Origin: Delia radicum
Lineage: Eukaryota > Arthropoda > Insecta > Diptera > Anthomyiidae
Direction: 5' to 3'
NCBI GenBank assembly: GCA_021234595.1
Contig: CM037852.1
Coordinates: 233,898,687-233,962,686, forward strand
DNA length: 64,000 nt
Below, in pieces: positions 35,565 to 47,770 of the stretch. Numbering within the stretch: the stretch's first letter is position 1; each line of letters starts with the position of its first letter. The notes under the pieces are model-generated. The model was not told the DNA's origin and ran no database searches. It saw only the letters and a list, made by a program, of their open reading frames with translations. Both the position numbers and the translations under genes were made by a program.

Positions 35565-36480
35565 TATACTATAATAGATATATACTTTGTGGGGTCTTAG
35601 AACTATATTTCGATTGCAATGAAACGGAATAACATTATCATTCATATATTTTTAACGCGCGCGACTGACACTTTCCCGACAACATATTGGGCGCTTGAAA
35701 ATTATTCAATATACAGGAAACATAGCTTAATCGCATTGGCCATATAGTGATAGTGATATTTTCGATGAGTTACAAATGGAATGATAAACTAATTCTGCTG
35801 CACAATTGGTATGGAGGGTATAAAAAATAAACCCCGCTAATTGCCACCGACAACAATTTCAGTATATTTAAAGTTTTTTTCAAGTACTTCCCCATGGACG
35901 CTTTGTTTCACTGTTGAACTTACCTTAATATCACATCATCTTGTTTATCAAATGTATCAAAGAAATTGAAACTTTTATCATTTTCTATTTGTTCTGTTGC
36001 AGAATTGGGCCAAAACGTTCAAATATGGTATCAAAAGTTTTACGAATGCGTTTCATGATGTTCTGGAGATACATTTGAGTTTACAAATACAGCTCCTCTG
36101 AAGACTGGCTTCTATATTACAATGTTTGTATCTTCAAATTCAGCTGGTTAGACGATTAGGACAGTATAAGAATTTCTTCTGAATTTTTCACATATACAGA
36201 TGGAATCAACAATATGGATGTAGGGTACCAAATCGGCTGTTTTAGCAAGGGCACAGAATATCATGATCCATCATAAGATTAAAAAAGGTGGAAGCATGGG
36301 AAAGCAACGATGTTTTAGATAGATCGACAAAACTTGAAAATATAAAGAAGTTGATCAAATTTGATTTAGTTCAAATATTCCATAATCAGTTCCAATGAGA
36401 AGTTATTGAGAAAATTCACAATTCCTGGGTTTTAAAATTAGCTTAACTTACATGGGTGGCCTCTTGTAAATCAATTAATG
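35565..36480. other. Intergenic DNA downstream of the secreted-protein gene
   Basis: No transposon ends. On the - strand, short fragments such as KTADLVPYIHIVDSI and FRGAVFVNSNVSPEHHETHS lie close together but are separated by stops; they may be an old pseudogene, which I cannot name. Confidence 0.35.
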
Positions 36481-36486
36481 TTTATT
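36481..36486 (-). promoter_or_regulatory. Poly(A) signal AATAAA
   Basis: AATAAA on the - strand about 50 nt downstream of the stop codon of the 36537-36902 gene, a normal distance for 3' end formation. Confidence 0.6.
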
Positions 36487-36536
36487 CCTTGGAGCCACAG
36501 CAATATACAAACTATTATCATCTTCTTTGGCAAAGA

Positions 36537-36902
36537 TCATGGCAATAAACCACACCTTCTTGCCTCTTTATAATCATGTCCAGTTAATACAAACCATATC
36601 AGATGTACCATCTCTACGGAATGTATACAATTCTCACGTTTATCTTTGCGAACACATTCCAAATTTAAGTCTATCGAATTATTTCGGGCCACATGTACAG
36701 TATGAGTACATTTTGAGAAATCACATCCGTATAAGTACACAAATGCAATGGCTTCTACGCGTACTTCATAGTCATAGTTAAAATATGGTGAATTAAATTT
36801 AAACGGACGTATAGATTGAGGAAAGGGATTTAATATAAGTGGGCGAAAATATTGTCCAGTAGTTATTGCCATTATGGCGAAGGCGATTAGTAATTTAAGC
36901 AT
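36537..36902 (-). CDS. Small secreted cysteine-containing protein, family unknown
   Basis: A 121-residue intronless frame from ATG at 36902 to TGA at 36537-36539. Residues 1-16 (MLKLLIAFAIMAITTG) form a typical signal peptide with a short, small-residue end. The mature part starts with a Pro/Phe/Tyr/Asn-rich segment (about 17-45), followed by a region with five cysteines at 60, 65, 83, 92 and 117. It ends in GHDYKEARRCGLLP. A TATA box lies about 55 nt upstream and an AATAAA about 50 nt downstream, so the transcription unit is complete and compact. This arrangement is common for single-exon fly genes encoding extracellular proteins. I do not recognise the family and infer no function. An odd cysteine number could mean an unpaired residue or dimer formation. 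Confidence 0.65.
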   Translation of the reverse strand: MLKLLIAFAIMAITTGQYFRPLILNPFPQSIRPFKFNSPYFNYDYEVRVEAIAFVYLYGCDFSKCTHTVHVARNNSIDLNLECVRKDKRENCIHSVEMVHLIWFVLTGHDYKEARRCGLLP

Positions 36903-36956
36903 GTCTATCTCGTTCTATTTGGATCATAAACTTTAAAATTTCTTAATTTTCTAAAG

Positions 36957-36964
36957 TATTTATA
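36957..36964 (-). promoter_or_regulatory. TATA box of the secreted-protein gene
   Basis: TATAAATA on the - strand, preceded by ACC. It places a transcription start roughly 25-30 nt before the ATG at 36902, giving a short 5' UTR. Confidence 0.6.
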
Positions 36965-37470
36965 GGTTTACAAAAATAATTCACTAATCTATTTTTAATT
37001 ACTTTCATTTAGTAATGGAGGAAATATATTCGAAAAAATTTACAAACAAATCTAGTTTATTTTAAATATAAATATGAAATATAGATCAAAATGAATAACC
37101 GGGTTTTTTTTTTGGCATTATTTACTAATTGCTAATGAAATTTCAATGCAAATGATTAAATCCCGACTATGTGTCAAAGAACTGTTTTGGTTTGACTAGT
37201 TTTGACACCGTTAGAGGGTGATAAACTCAGAGAATTTTAAACGAAAATGGTTAAGCCAAAAATGGGTTTAAAATTTAAATTTAGCAGCAGGTTTGTTATA
37301 AGAAGACTGTATTCGACACTAACGAATCCTCTGTAGACGAATACGTTAGAAAATGGGGTTTTCTAAGGGCAAAATCAAAATCCACATAACATGTCAAATT
37401 TGAAAACGTTTGTGTCCTTTAAGTTGGATATACATCGATGTTGTCTAATTACGTTAAAATTTTAGCTAAA
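36965..37470. other. Upstream flank of the secreted-protein gene
   Basis: No other gene or transposon recognised. Any upstream regulatory sequence of the gene would lie here, but no motif stands out. Confidence 0.35.
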
Positions 37471-37472
37471 TA

Positions 37473-37875
37473 AAGGGGTCCGCGCCATCTAACGTTTTTT
37501 TTTTAACTAGTGCTTATTTTCGAGAATGGTAACACTTAGCTCATGTCTGATTTTGACAGATAATTAGTTTTATCCTTCCGCTGAACGAATATGGTCCGTA
37601 TGGTTCGTTATCTTGTGAAAAAAGTGAAAGAAACTGGCATCCTCATCGATAAACCAAAGCGTGAAAAGCCAAAAACAGTGCGTACACCCGAGGAATATTG
37701 CTGCTGTGGCAGAAAGTGTGCGTGAAGCGCCATCAACATCAATTCAACGTCGTTCTCAACAATTGAACATTTCGGAGACATCATTGAGACGAATTTTGCA
37801 TAAAGACCTTGGTATGACGCCATACAAAGTCCAATGGTTCAGGAGTTAAAAAAAAGAGTTATTTGGCGGACCCTT
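37473..37875 (+). mobile_element. rosa-like family A MITE, deletion derivative 2a
   Basis: Ends AAGGGGTCCGCGCCATCTAA and AAGGGTCCGCCAAATAAC (inward), TA at 37471-37472 and 37876-37877. It is nearly identical in structure to 60932-61326: the 5' leader CGCTGAACGAATATGG is joined directly to a segment encoding the N-terminal helix-turn-helix region (ETGILIDKPK, AAVAESVREAPSTS, LNISETSLRRILHKDLGM), which is then joined to the right end. A one-base frameshift splits the frame near 37690. Confidence 0.88.
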
Positions 37876-38029
37876 TATTAAGTATTAGTTTAATTAAATA
37901 AAAAGAGGATTATACTGAAAACTTTTTGTAAAACCGCAATAGCGTTTATAACGCAAAGACTAGTTTAGCTGCTTAATTTTAAAATGATGTCGCATTTTAA
38001 GGAGCGCCGATCGAAATTTGTTTACATTT

Positions 38030-39640
38030 TATTTATTTATTTCATTTCATCTACAGAATTTAATTCTTACAGATTACTAAACTAGAAGAAAAACTTAAAA
38101 ACTAATTATAATGTTTAAATAAAAACAACTTAAACTTATCTTTATTTACATTAAAGTTTAGAATTGGAGCAAAACTATTACATAAGTGTAAACATCTTTC
38201 AATCGGCTCATTTTCGGCGTAGTTTGTTCTATGAACAGATTCTTCGAAAATCCGGTTTACTCTTAAATCTCTTGGAGGGCGGTATAATATAAAATGATCC
38301 CTAATTTCGGAACAGTTTATTTCACCAGTTATAACATTATAAACAAACATTATTGCGGAATATAACCTACGATCTTCCAAAGATTGTAAGCCTAGTATTT
38401 TCCTCCTAACATCATAGGATGGTAAATCATAAGGCCAAATTAATTTCAAGACCGATTTAACAAAAATCTTTTGAACACGTTTCAATTCGATTGTTGTACC
38501 TATTTGATTCGGACACCAAATAATAGAGCAATATTCCCAATTTACATACGGACCAACGAAATAAACAACGTTTTAAGCGTATAAGGATCTTTAAAATCCT
38601 TGGAATTTCTCCTTACAAAGCCAAGCATACTATAAGCCTTAGAAGTTATACAGTCTATGTGGCTAGAAAAAGACATTTTTGCTGTCGAAAATAACTCCTA
38701 AGTCCTTCACCTCAATTGAACGTGTAAGTGAAGAACCACCTATATCATAATCGACAACTAAAGGATTAAAACAACGAGTGTAGGACACTGTACAACATTT
38801 AGATACATTTATCCCTATCTCATTTTCGATGCACCAATCGGATAAAACTTGTTATATCAGATTGCAGTTTACTGCAATCATCGATATTAGATATTCTTGA
38901 ATATATTTTCAGTCATCAGCAAACAAAAGACACTTTGAATATTTTAAAATTAACGGTAAAATCGTTAATGAATATAATAAAAAGTAAAGGGCCAATGTGG
39001 GGTTCCCTGGGGAATACCAGAATAGGCGTCAATTAAACGCGAAGAAAAGAAATTGCCAATTGAAACATTAAGATATCTGTTTAATAAAAAATTTTTAAAA
39101 AAATTTTAAAAGATTGTGTGATAATCCAAACCTGCTAAGTTTCCGCAATAGAAGATTATGACTTACGGTATCAAAAGGCCTTAGCAAAGTCTGTATAAAT
39201 AACATCGCACTGGGATCTTACTTACTCCATTGAGTTAATAATATCGCGGATATTAACATTAAATTCGACATAAAACCATGCTGACAAGCGGAAATTGACT
39301 TTCGACATGATCAAAAAGTTTGTCCTTTATAATCCTATCAAATATTTTCGCGAAAACGCATTGTTTAACTATCGGTCTATAGTTAGTGACTTGGCTACGA
39401 TCACCCGATTTAAAAATGGGGACAATGGAGCAGAATTTCCAACTATCCAAAAACTTACCATGCTTGACTATACATGTATTAAAAAGAATAGAAAAATTGC
39501 CGTAACAATATGTTGTGAACATTTCTAAAGAATAAAGAAGGATATGACCAACGGAGCACTTAGTTTCATTGTTTAAAGCACTTATTGCATCCATTACATC
39601 CTCAAACACTAATATTGAAATCTAATAATATGCCAGAATC
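38030..39640 (-). mobile_element. Non-LTR retrotransposon relic, AAAT-tailed family
   Basis: On the - strand the order is as in a LINE reverse transcriptase. SIVPIFKSGDRSQVTNYRPI (frame 39609-39259, residues 61-80) is the first block; GIPQG near 39010 and FADD at 38923-38912 are the core; the C-terminal region is in frame 38485-38102 (PSYDVRRKILGLQSLEDRR, then NYAENEPIERCLHLCNSF). The 5' part with the endonuclease is missing, and the frame is broken several times between 38490 and 39260. The 3' end is followed by an AAATAAATAAAT-type tail near 38030. Dead. Clade uncertain, Jockey/I group by general look. Confidence 0.85.
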
Positions 39641-41631
39641 CTGACCGGACTGAAAGTTATTACTAATAGAAATAGGCTTTACAAAAGTGCTTTGAAAATA
39701 GTCCGCAAAAATAAAAAAATTAAAAAAATTGTCTGTGTGCTGAACACGAGTCGCTTTAATGGATTTTGAGAAATCGTAATATATTTATATCGTAAAAAAA
39801 TACTGAAAACTATGTATCAGATGCGTGCGTATCAAACCAATTAAAATAAAAAGATTGCACTGTAAGAAAAGTCCTCAACTTTTGAAATTACGTACTTACG
39901 GCCCACGTAAACTTAAGTTTGGGTCATAGTGGTATCTCTGTAGTGGTATCTTCGTTTTAAAAGATTATGTCAAAATACATAGCACAGAAAAAGTTATTGT
40001 CAAAAAAAATTTTAATTCAAACTCACTTTTAATAAAATGTTTAATAATATGTATTAACTGTTTAATTGAAATTGAATTTGGTATAATATAAATTTCCAGT
40101 TTTTATAACGTATAATAACAACATCGTAAATAATTGCAAAAATTTTAAAAAATCGCAAAAATTAAAAATAGTTTTAAAGTAAAAATTCGTGTTTTTTTTT
40201 TATTTGGCGAGTATTTCTCAATTTTATCAATTTGTTTTTAGTTTTAAAATTTTCGAATTTTAACGTTTTTTATTTTGGAAATTTTTTTAAATTTCTGCAA
40301 TTCGGGATTGCTGGTTTTTTTCTTAACGCTTTTGGATATTTTTTTTAAAATTGGTGGTTTTTCAAATGTTTTCGATTTTTGTTAAATTTGGAGATTTTTT
40401 TAAAATTTTGGTGATTTTTTTTTTTTAAATTTTGTAATATTGGCGATATGTTTTTTCATTTAAGCAATTTTTTCCCCAAATTTTGGCGATTTTTTTTTTA
40501 ATTTTAATTTCATGTTTATCTACTAAAATTTTGTTTGAAATAAAAAACAATATTCAATTAATTTTTTACAGTTTTATTAGATTTTTGTTTTATATACATC
40601 GAGATTATTTTTATGTATTTTCAATTTATAACGAGCTTTCAACCTCCGTATATTTACAAAAATAAAGCAAATCAAAGATATTAGCTAGGTTGATACTAGT
40701 ATTTCGATCTGGCTAAAGATCTCATCAAATTTTTAATAGATTTGAATAAAACTATAATTGAAAATAATATCAATAAATAGTTACAAATTATTTTAATTGT
40801 TACTACAATTTCCTCAATAGGACCGAGGTCAATTAAACTTTTAACTGAATCAACAAATATTTTAATTAAAAACTCAAGTTTAGGCTTTTCTGTGTAGACA
40901 AATTTAATTTTTAGTTTGTATTGTCTGAAGCAATTTTTGATTATATTTTAAGGCAAATATATCGAAATATTTTATGAAATAACTTTATTTATTGCCTTGG
41001 TCGCAAATCAACTCTAACAATGATAGCCGCCCATTTGCAGGAGATGTTTTCTAATGAAATTTGATGATTCCGACCATATAATACTGAACTTACAGGCATT
41101 TCCTATTTGATTCAAGTCAAAAATAAATATAATTATATTAAATTTATCAATAACAATGAGACTTCCTAACGACTTGTACTAAGTTTTTCAGTTTGTTAAA
41201 TCATTTCGGGGGGAGGGCTCTATCCCCCTCTCCCCCCCCCCCTTAAATATTTATTTTAAATTGCTTTGAAAATCACTTTGTTTTGTTGGATATCCAAATT
41301 GACTATAGTTTGATCGAGCTCGAGCATTTTGATTTTGTTTAATTAAAACTCAAAGGTCGAATAAATAAAACTTTTAATAAAAAATATGTAAAAATAGGTA
41401 ATTTTATTTTCAGTTTTTGAAACTTTGTACTCTTGTTAATAGAAATATACAAGCGATCCTCTAAAAAAAACCGTGTTTTTGTAAAGTAAAAAATTTTTTA
41501 GTATCGTGTACATGAAAGTGGGTCGAAACACAACAATTTTTTAGTGGCCTCCTAAAAATGAACTCTGACATTTTTTTATGAGGATTCCCAAAATATTTTA
41601 TTTTCTAAGAAATTCCTTTTCAAAATTGGAA
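39641..41631. other. Intergenic, T-rich on the + strand at 40.2-40.5 kb
   Basis: No gene. 40190-40510 is strongly T-biased with repeated TTTTGGCGATTTTTT words. 40680-40910 resembles part of the M2/AATTAA repeats, ending near TTTTCTGTGTAG. A C-run CCCCCCCCCC lies near 41236. Confidence 0.4.
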
Positions 41632-42008
41632 CTTTTTTTTTTAAAAAAAAAAAAGAGAAGCAACACTCAGGAAATTCTTCCTATTTATTAATGGTGTTGC
41701 TTTGTTTGGAAAGGGGGATAGTGGAGAGATGAAAGGTGGTGAAGGATGAAGGGCTTCAAACATGGCAACACTGTAATTGCGCGAGATAAGTCGTAGAACA
41801 GTTTTGCTCGCCACCTGATGTCAGAGTTGGCGAATTTATTGAAGCTTTTTTGTGTGATAGCCCTGATTCATTATTTTACTTCGGGGGGTAAGTGCTATGG
41901 GAACACCGAAGGCGGGACGCTGCGATACATATGAGGGATAGAAACTCATATATATTATTTTTCTAAATTGATGTTGTCGTCACCGGGAATCGATTACACC
42001 ACAACGCC
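41632..42008 (-). mobile_element. tRNA-derived SINE, copy 3, with deleted head
   Basis: Body and tail match the other copies. On the - strand the head reads GGCGTTGTGGTGTAAT then directly CGATTCCCGGTG, so about 50 nt between the A box and B box of the tRNA region are missing. Without the promoter spacing it is unlikely to be transcribed by pol III. Confidence 0.88.
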
Positions 42009-43134
42009 ACAAAAACCATAAATTTTATAGTCTTAATGCACCTATGTCGCTTTTTCGCAGAATTTGAAATGATCTAGTGTGTGAAATTGTTTCGAAAAAC
42101 TTGGTTTTTTATATCGTGTGAAGATATTTATGTTACCTTATTTTTAGCACGAAATCCAATTACAAAACTATTTTATGTTTAAAATTTCTGTCAACTTCTA
42201 TTATGCTGTTGCTTTTTTAGAAAAAAATTAGGCATTTTTACGCTTTTTACAATTTTTGTTGAGCTTTTGCTTTCAAAAAGTTGGCAACACTGTTATCTAC
42301 TAACTGCGTAGGTCACAAATAAAAAAACCTTCGCTGGTTGCGTCGTAATTAAAATAACACATGTTGCACTTATTTCAGGTGGACGTATATGTACGGCCGT
42401 AGGCAACAGAATAGAGTATTGTTAAAACGTTTATATCGTCTTACGCAGCAGTGAGGTTAATATATTTGTCAGATTTTTTTAATTTGACTTGTTTTTGACG
42501 CCACGAAGAATGGCGCTAAGCTAAGATAGTTTTAATCTGAAACGTTTTACAACATTTTATTTATTTTTTTTTTAATTTGGAGATATATTTTAACGTAATG
42601 TTTTTATGTTACTTCATTATACACTGAGCGAAATATCTGCCTGTTATTAATGAATTTTTGCAATAAATCAATGAGATTGCGCTGGATTTGGTCCATTGAA
42701 ATTTTTAATTAGTTAATGCAAGTTTTCGTAAAATTGTATGCAAAATTTTATTTTATTAATTAAAAGTTTAATACACTCGTAAAAGGTCGAAGCTTTTCAT
42801 TAATTAACGAAATTTTGTATTTTGTGAAGGAATATTTCATTATTTTTGTCCAACAAAATTCTCTCTAAGTTTTTGGGATGTCAGTTAAACTCGGTTTAGT
42901 TAAACCGACAACGAATTTTGTCTGTCATTTCCAAGTTTATAACAAACTTGTCGGAACCACTTTATTTCGTTTAAAATGTTAACCTTTATTCGAACACAAT
43001 AATATGAATCACATTTTAGAAGCAGTTTACCATTTAAATCTTTGTTGATCTAAGTTTAAAGACAATCTACATCCCAAAAACTCGGCCTAATTATTTGGAA
43101 TTAGTTCAGAGTTTTTCAAAATATTATATTTTTT
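42009..43134. other. Intergenic DNA
   Basis: No gene recognised; AT-rich and ends at assembly gap 2. Confidence 0.4.
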
Positions 43135-43234
43135 NNNNNNNNNNNNNNNNNNNNNNNNNNNNNNNNNNNNNNNNNNNNNNNNNNNNNNNNNNNNNNNNNN
43201 NNNNNNNNNNNNNNNNNNNNNNNNNNNNNNNNNN
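43135..43234. other. Assembly gap (100 N)
   Basis: Exactly 100 undetermined bases, a placeholder of unknown true size. Confidence 0.99.
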
Positions 43235-45078
43235 AGAAAGCGGGTTTTAGATTATTCCTAAGTATACAGAGCCATGGCAGCTTTAAATGACATTTTAATT
43301 ACATTTTATTAAATATATTTGACAGATTTGACTATGTTTTTCTTTTTTTATTATTATTATAGGGTTTGGTATATATTCGATTTTTTTAAAAAGTGGGCCA
43401 GTTAAAGTGGGCTAACTTCACTTCGGTGAAATTAACAGATATTTTGAATTCTTTACAAACTAAAATTCGTGCACTAGAGGGTTAATACAGATATCATGCA
43501 TATTTAATTCGTTAATTTCATTAAATAACATAAATATTATTCAAGTTTTTATATAAATTATTTGGCATTTTTCTTTTTACATTTACATTTTGCATGCCTT
43601 AAAGCCAAACTAATTTTCAAAAAAAAAAATGTAAGCCTGCAGTAAAAGAAATAAGTTTTTGTTAAAATTACTTTGTAACAATTTAGTTGTTTTTTGCAAG
43701 TGCGTATTTCTTTAAGCATTTAAGCACCCGAGCAAAAATAATATTATAAAATCTTACATAATGTGATCCACTTTTGTAAAATTTAATAATTTTAAATATG
43801 ACATCATGTATAGTACGATGGAACTTTACTTGCCAGTGTAATTATATCAAGCTCAATGTAATATAATACATTTTAATACAATACCATCCACCATTTTTGG
43901 ATGAAATTATATTTCAATAAGATATAGGGTTGCCAGATGTGCTGTTTTTCGCAGTACTTGTGCTGCTTTTTATCAAAAGTACTGTTTATGCATAGCACCT
44001 AAAACAGTACACAAAAGTACTGTTTATTTGGTTGTGTACTGATTTTTGTACTTTTTTTTTTAATTTTCAAAATGTGTATTGAAGACAATTAATTTTTTTA
44101 AAAATTAAATGTTAGCACGATTTTTTTGGTAGAAAATTACATACGAATTTTGGAGGAGAAACTGAATCCAGAGATAAGAAAAAAATAGAAAGACCTTTAA
44201 AAACATAATTCCATTTTTAAATCTGATTCGATTTTCAACGAATGGATTCGCAAAATGCATTCTATTTTAAAAAGAGGTCAATTTGAATTTTCTTGATTAT
44301 GTGAGATTTTATTCGTTCGGTTTGAGATCATGACAAATTTTTATCTAAATTAACAGAAAAATTATAATTTTTATATGATAATTTACTTTGGCTATTAGAA
44401 AAAACACAGAAAAAGTTATTAGCCACTAGCATGAATGGAATGCATTTTAGACCCACTACGGTCTTTATAAACATTCTTCGTGCCATTCTTGATTCTTAAC
44501 AAATAATTTCAACCAAAATGTAAACGAATAGTTCAATTGAACTACTCACTCGATTGTATGATATGACCTAGTTCACTATTACTAACACTTCATTCATTTC
44601 ATTCAGAACACAGCTTTATCTTAATTTAAATTTTTTTTTTTTCAAAAAATTCCTAATTTTTAAAGTAATATTTGGAATTCAAATGATAGAAATGCATATA
44701 AAGGTGTTTTTTATCGCACTCCTATTTCTATATTTTTATTAAAATATTTTTGTTTTATAGTTTTTTATAGTTATATTATTAAATATTTAGTTTTATTGAA
44801 TTTTTTATCGTTATTAATTAATAGCAGTGTCTAGCATTAATAGTTTTCTTAAAAATACCAAACAAACGATCTAACGAACAATTGAACGAAATTGTCAAAG
44901 ATCGATTGACTAGAAGAGCAAACTAGTTCATTCAGATCAATTGAACTAGAAAAACTAGTTTGCCCAAATCTCCAAAAATGATTCTTTGATAGTTCTTCGC
45001 GAATTAAATCATAAAGCGAGTTATTAAATTAACCCAAATCATTTTATATCACTTTATTGAAAGTGAATTCTATGCAAA
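43235..45078. other. Intergenic DNA with a possible hAT fragment
   Basis: GCACTAGAGGGTTAAT at 43471-43486 resembles the R2 repeat end. 43926-44060 begins AGGGTTGCCAGATGTGCTG and is rich in GTACTG words, like the inverted sequence at 49395-49516; both may be ends of one hAT-like MITE family. Confidence 0.4.
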
Positions 45079-45315
45079 CACCCAGAAAACAAACTCGGTA
45101 GTAGCAACTGTATTGTTGCCAATCGAATGCATCGGTATTTGTGACAAAATTTTTCGGTTGTGATAACAATTATTCGCTTAAAACAACAGAAATTCTGGCA
45201 CGACAATTGAATGGAGATGCCCTCAACAGAATTCGGTGATAACTACAAAATAATCAATACTTACAACCGAACCATTCGATTGACTACAAATACGGTTGTT
45301 TGTTTTTTGTATGGA
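45079..45315. mobile_element. MITE family M3, copy 2
   Basis: Begins CACCCAGAAAACAAACTCGG and shares CGGTTGTGATAACAAT, ACAACAGAAATTCTG and CCATTCGATTGACTACAAAT with 16732-16920 in the same order. The right end is decayed (GGTTGTTTGTTTTTTG). Confidence 0.65.
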
Positions 45316-45339
45316 TTTTCTGAAACTGATATGGACCAA

Positions 45340-46015
45340 ATATAAGTTTATATCGTTTTTTGGCACGAAAAATAAACATACGTTCTTCTACCAAAATGTT
45401 TTTCGTTGCCTATTTCAGGCGATATGGGCCAAAATACTCCATAAAAATAAGTAACTTTAGGCATGCATTATTCCTCTTACCAAGATATAACTACAGTCCA
45501 CAAACTACGCTTTTTGTGCCTTTAGTAAAGAAAATATGGCGATTTTTGTTTTTCGAAAAACGCAAAATTGAGCGAAAACGCACGCTAACTTCAATATATA
45601 TTAATTAAACTTAAATCCGTCCATACGTTTTCCAGTTAGACGATGTCCTTTACATGTATCCTTTTAAATCCTGTATATCCTTTTACAAAAATTAGGAACT
45701 TTTTTTAAAAGCTTTAAGTTTTAATCTTAATTTGTGTTTAGTACCAACGGTTTCCCTACAACATAAATATGTTTTCACGATTTTTGAAAAATGTATACAT
45801 TCGAAATATTTATTTTTTGAAATTTAAACTTTAACGCTTTTTCGCTTCCAAACCGTGCCATGCACACAAAAAATTCTTATAACAAATATTTTGTAAATTT
45901 GGTTTTCTATAGAAATAGCTTAAATTCTTATTACAAATCACTCGTTTGGCGCACTTACGGCAAATTTAAAATACACCGCCTGGAGGCGGGCTTGCCGGTT
46001 GAGGGTTAATGGATT
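45340..46015 (+). repeat. Dispersed repeat R2, copy 1
   Basis: Homologous to 62780-63895. Shared features in order: GTTGCCTATTTCAGGCGATA, TCTTACCAAGATATAA, GCGATTTTnGnTTTTnGAAAAA, CTTCCAAACCGTG and a 3' end hairpin CCGCCTGGAGGCGG (45976-45989) followed by GAGGGTTAA. The 82-residue frame at 45360-45608 has a matching relative at 62767, but both are short and diverge irregularly, so coding is doubtful. Confidence 0.65.
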
Positions 46016-46068
46016 AATTTTTATATTTTGATTAAGGAAAATACATTTTTTTTATATTAAAAATCTTA

Positions 46069-47770
46069 CACAGAAAAAAATATTTCCCTACTTTTTTCAA
46101 TTAAATCGATTTTTTGAAAATTGTAAAAGCTGTCAATTAAAAATAGTTGAATCAATTAAATATTTGCTCAAATTCGTACCTTGCTTGACATTTTTGTATA
46201 CTATAAGCTCAAAACATATTGTTGTTGGTTTTTTGTAATGTTTATGTATATAGAGCAATTCCATATGAAAACGATCAAAATTGGCAAATTTTTGGACGAC
46301 CCCTCTCCGATTTGAAAATAAATAGTCTCAATCGATTGCCCAGCAAAAAATAATGTACCTACATATTTTTTTTTTTTATAGTGACTGGTTTAGTGGTGGT
46401 GTGCACCACTGTCATGTGACAAAATTGAAGAATTCTTCATAAGGGACCTCATTGAAAGTTGTTTTAAAAAAAACTACTAAAGCGATCGCAACGAGTGATA
46501 GCTCGTTGGAAAGGTATTGAATCAGGCTTTAATTGAAAAATAAAATTTTCCTAATTTTTCTTGTTAAATAATTAAAAATAATTCAATTATAAAAAATAAA
46601 AAAACAATGAGAACAAGGTGGTCTCTTAAATGCTCTTCTCCTGTCCAAACAAGGAGTCGGCCCCATTTTTTTTTATTGCTGATTCTTAAAGCAAAAATTA
46701 TGAGGAATCCAAAAAAAATAAAATTAGCCAGAAAATTTAGGAGCTTCTGTGGAAAATCTGAAAATTTAATTTTCATGGGAAAATTTAATTTTCATGGGAA
46801 AAAAGGTAAATTTCTGAGAAAAATTAGAAAAATTTTATTTTTCAATTAAAGCCTGATTCAATACCTATCACTCGTTGCGATCGCTTTAGTAGTTTTTTTT
46901 AAAACAACTTTCAATGAGGTCCCTTATGAAGAATTCTTCAATTTTGTCACATAACAGTGGTGCACACCACCACTAAACCAGTCACTATAAAAAAAAAAAA
47001 ATATGTAGGTACATTTTTTTTTTGCTGGGCAATCGATTGAGACTATTTATTTTAAAATCGGAGAGGGGTCGTCCAAAAGGTGATCGCTTTCATATGGAAT
47101 TGCTCTATAGTTGTTTTTTTAAAATGTTTATGTTTAGTAATAAACATTTTAAATTCATTTTAATTAGGTTTTAATAATTCTCATTAGCTTTATTGCTTTA
47201 TTAAGTTAAATCATTTTATTTCTGATGTTTAAATCTAAATATTTGTTAATTCTAAAACATTATCATAAAATTGATAATGTAATTTTTGAAATTAAATTTT
47301 GTTTAATAGAAATGTAACGATTTTTTTTTAACAATATATGATAAAACTAAATTAAAAATTATTAATTTTTTTTTTTTTTTTAACAAAAGCAAAAAAAAAA
47401 TCAAAAAATAAAAAATGTACCATACTCCCTGCGCTTGAAAAGAAAGAAAAAAACTAATTTATGTGTGAATTTGTTTTCATAAGTATAATAAATCTGCTTA
47501 CTAAATGAGAAATACATGCCGGTTTAAAATCAATGTTATGAAATTCAAGCTATAAAAAACATTTGGTATGGCAACAACACTTTATCCAATTGTTTTTTTT
47601 TTTTTTTTTGATTTTGAGAAGGTTTACAATATTGATAATTTTTTAATCAAATGGGTTATTATTTAATTCAAAAATAGTTCAATTAAAAAGCAATAAATTT
47701 CTAATTGAATTTAAAATTTTCGTTGTTGGCGGAATTTCAGCAATTAAAGTTATTGAATCGGTGGTTTTCG
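46069..47770 (+). repeat. Dispersed repeat family R1, copy B (interrupted)
   Basis: Starts CACAGAAAAAAATATTTCCC and matches 2784 down to 1588 on the opposite strand. It holds the empty site (TA at 46161-46162) of the pogo/Tigger-like insertion. It is itself split by the foldback element at 46253-47105. The right limit is uncertain. Confidence 0.65.
46253..47105. mobile_element. Foldback element, copy 2
   Basis: 853 bp, ends GAGCAATTCCATATGAAA in inverted orientation, 4-bp duplication TATA (46249-46252, 47106-47109). Arms are 46253-46560 and 46820-47105. The interior is in the same orientation as in copy 1, but the two distinguishable ends are exchanged: CGATCAAAATTGGCAAATTT is at the left here and at the right in copy 1. 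The right arm lacks about 11 bp (TTCCAACGAGC). Confidence 0.9.

Noticed and set aside
35565..36300. Possible pseudogene on the - strand downstream of the secreted-protein gene
   Set aside because: Only short fragments between stops and no recognised family, so it is mentioned within the intergenic entry and not called.
45360..45608. 82-residue + strand ORF as a gene
   Set aside because: It lies inside a dispersed repeat; its relative at 62.8 kb diverges with indels and neither shows a domain, start context or promoter.
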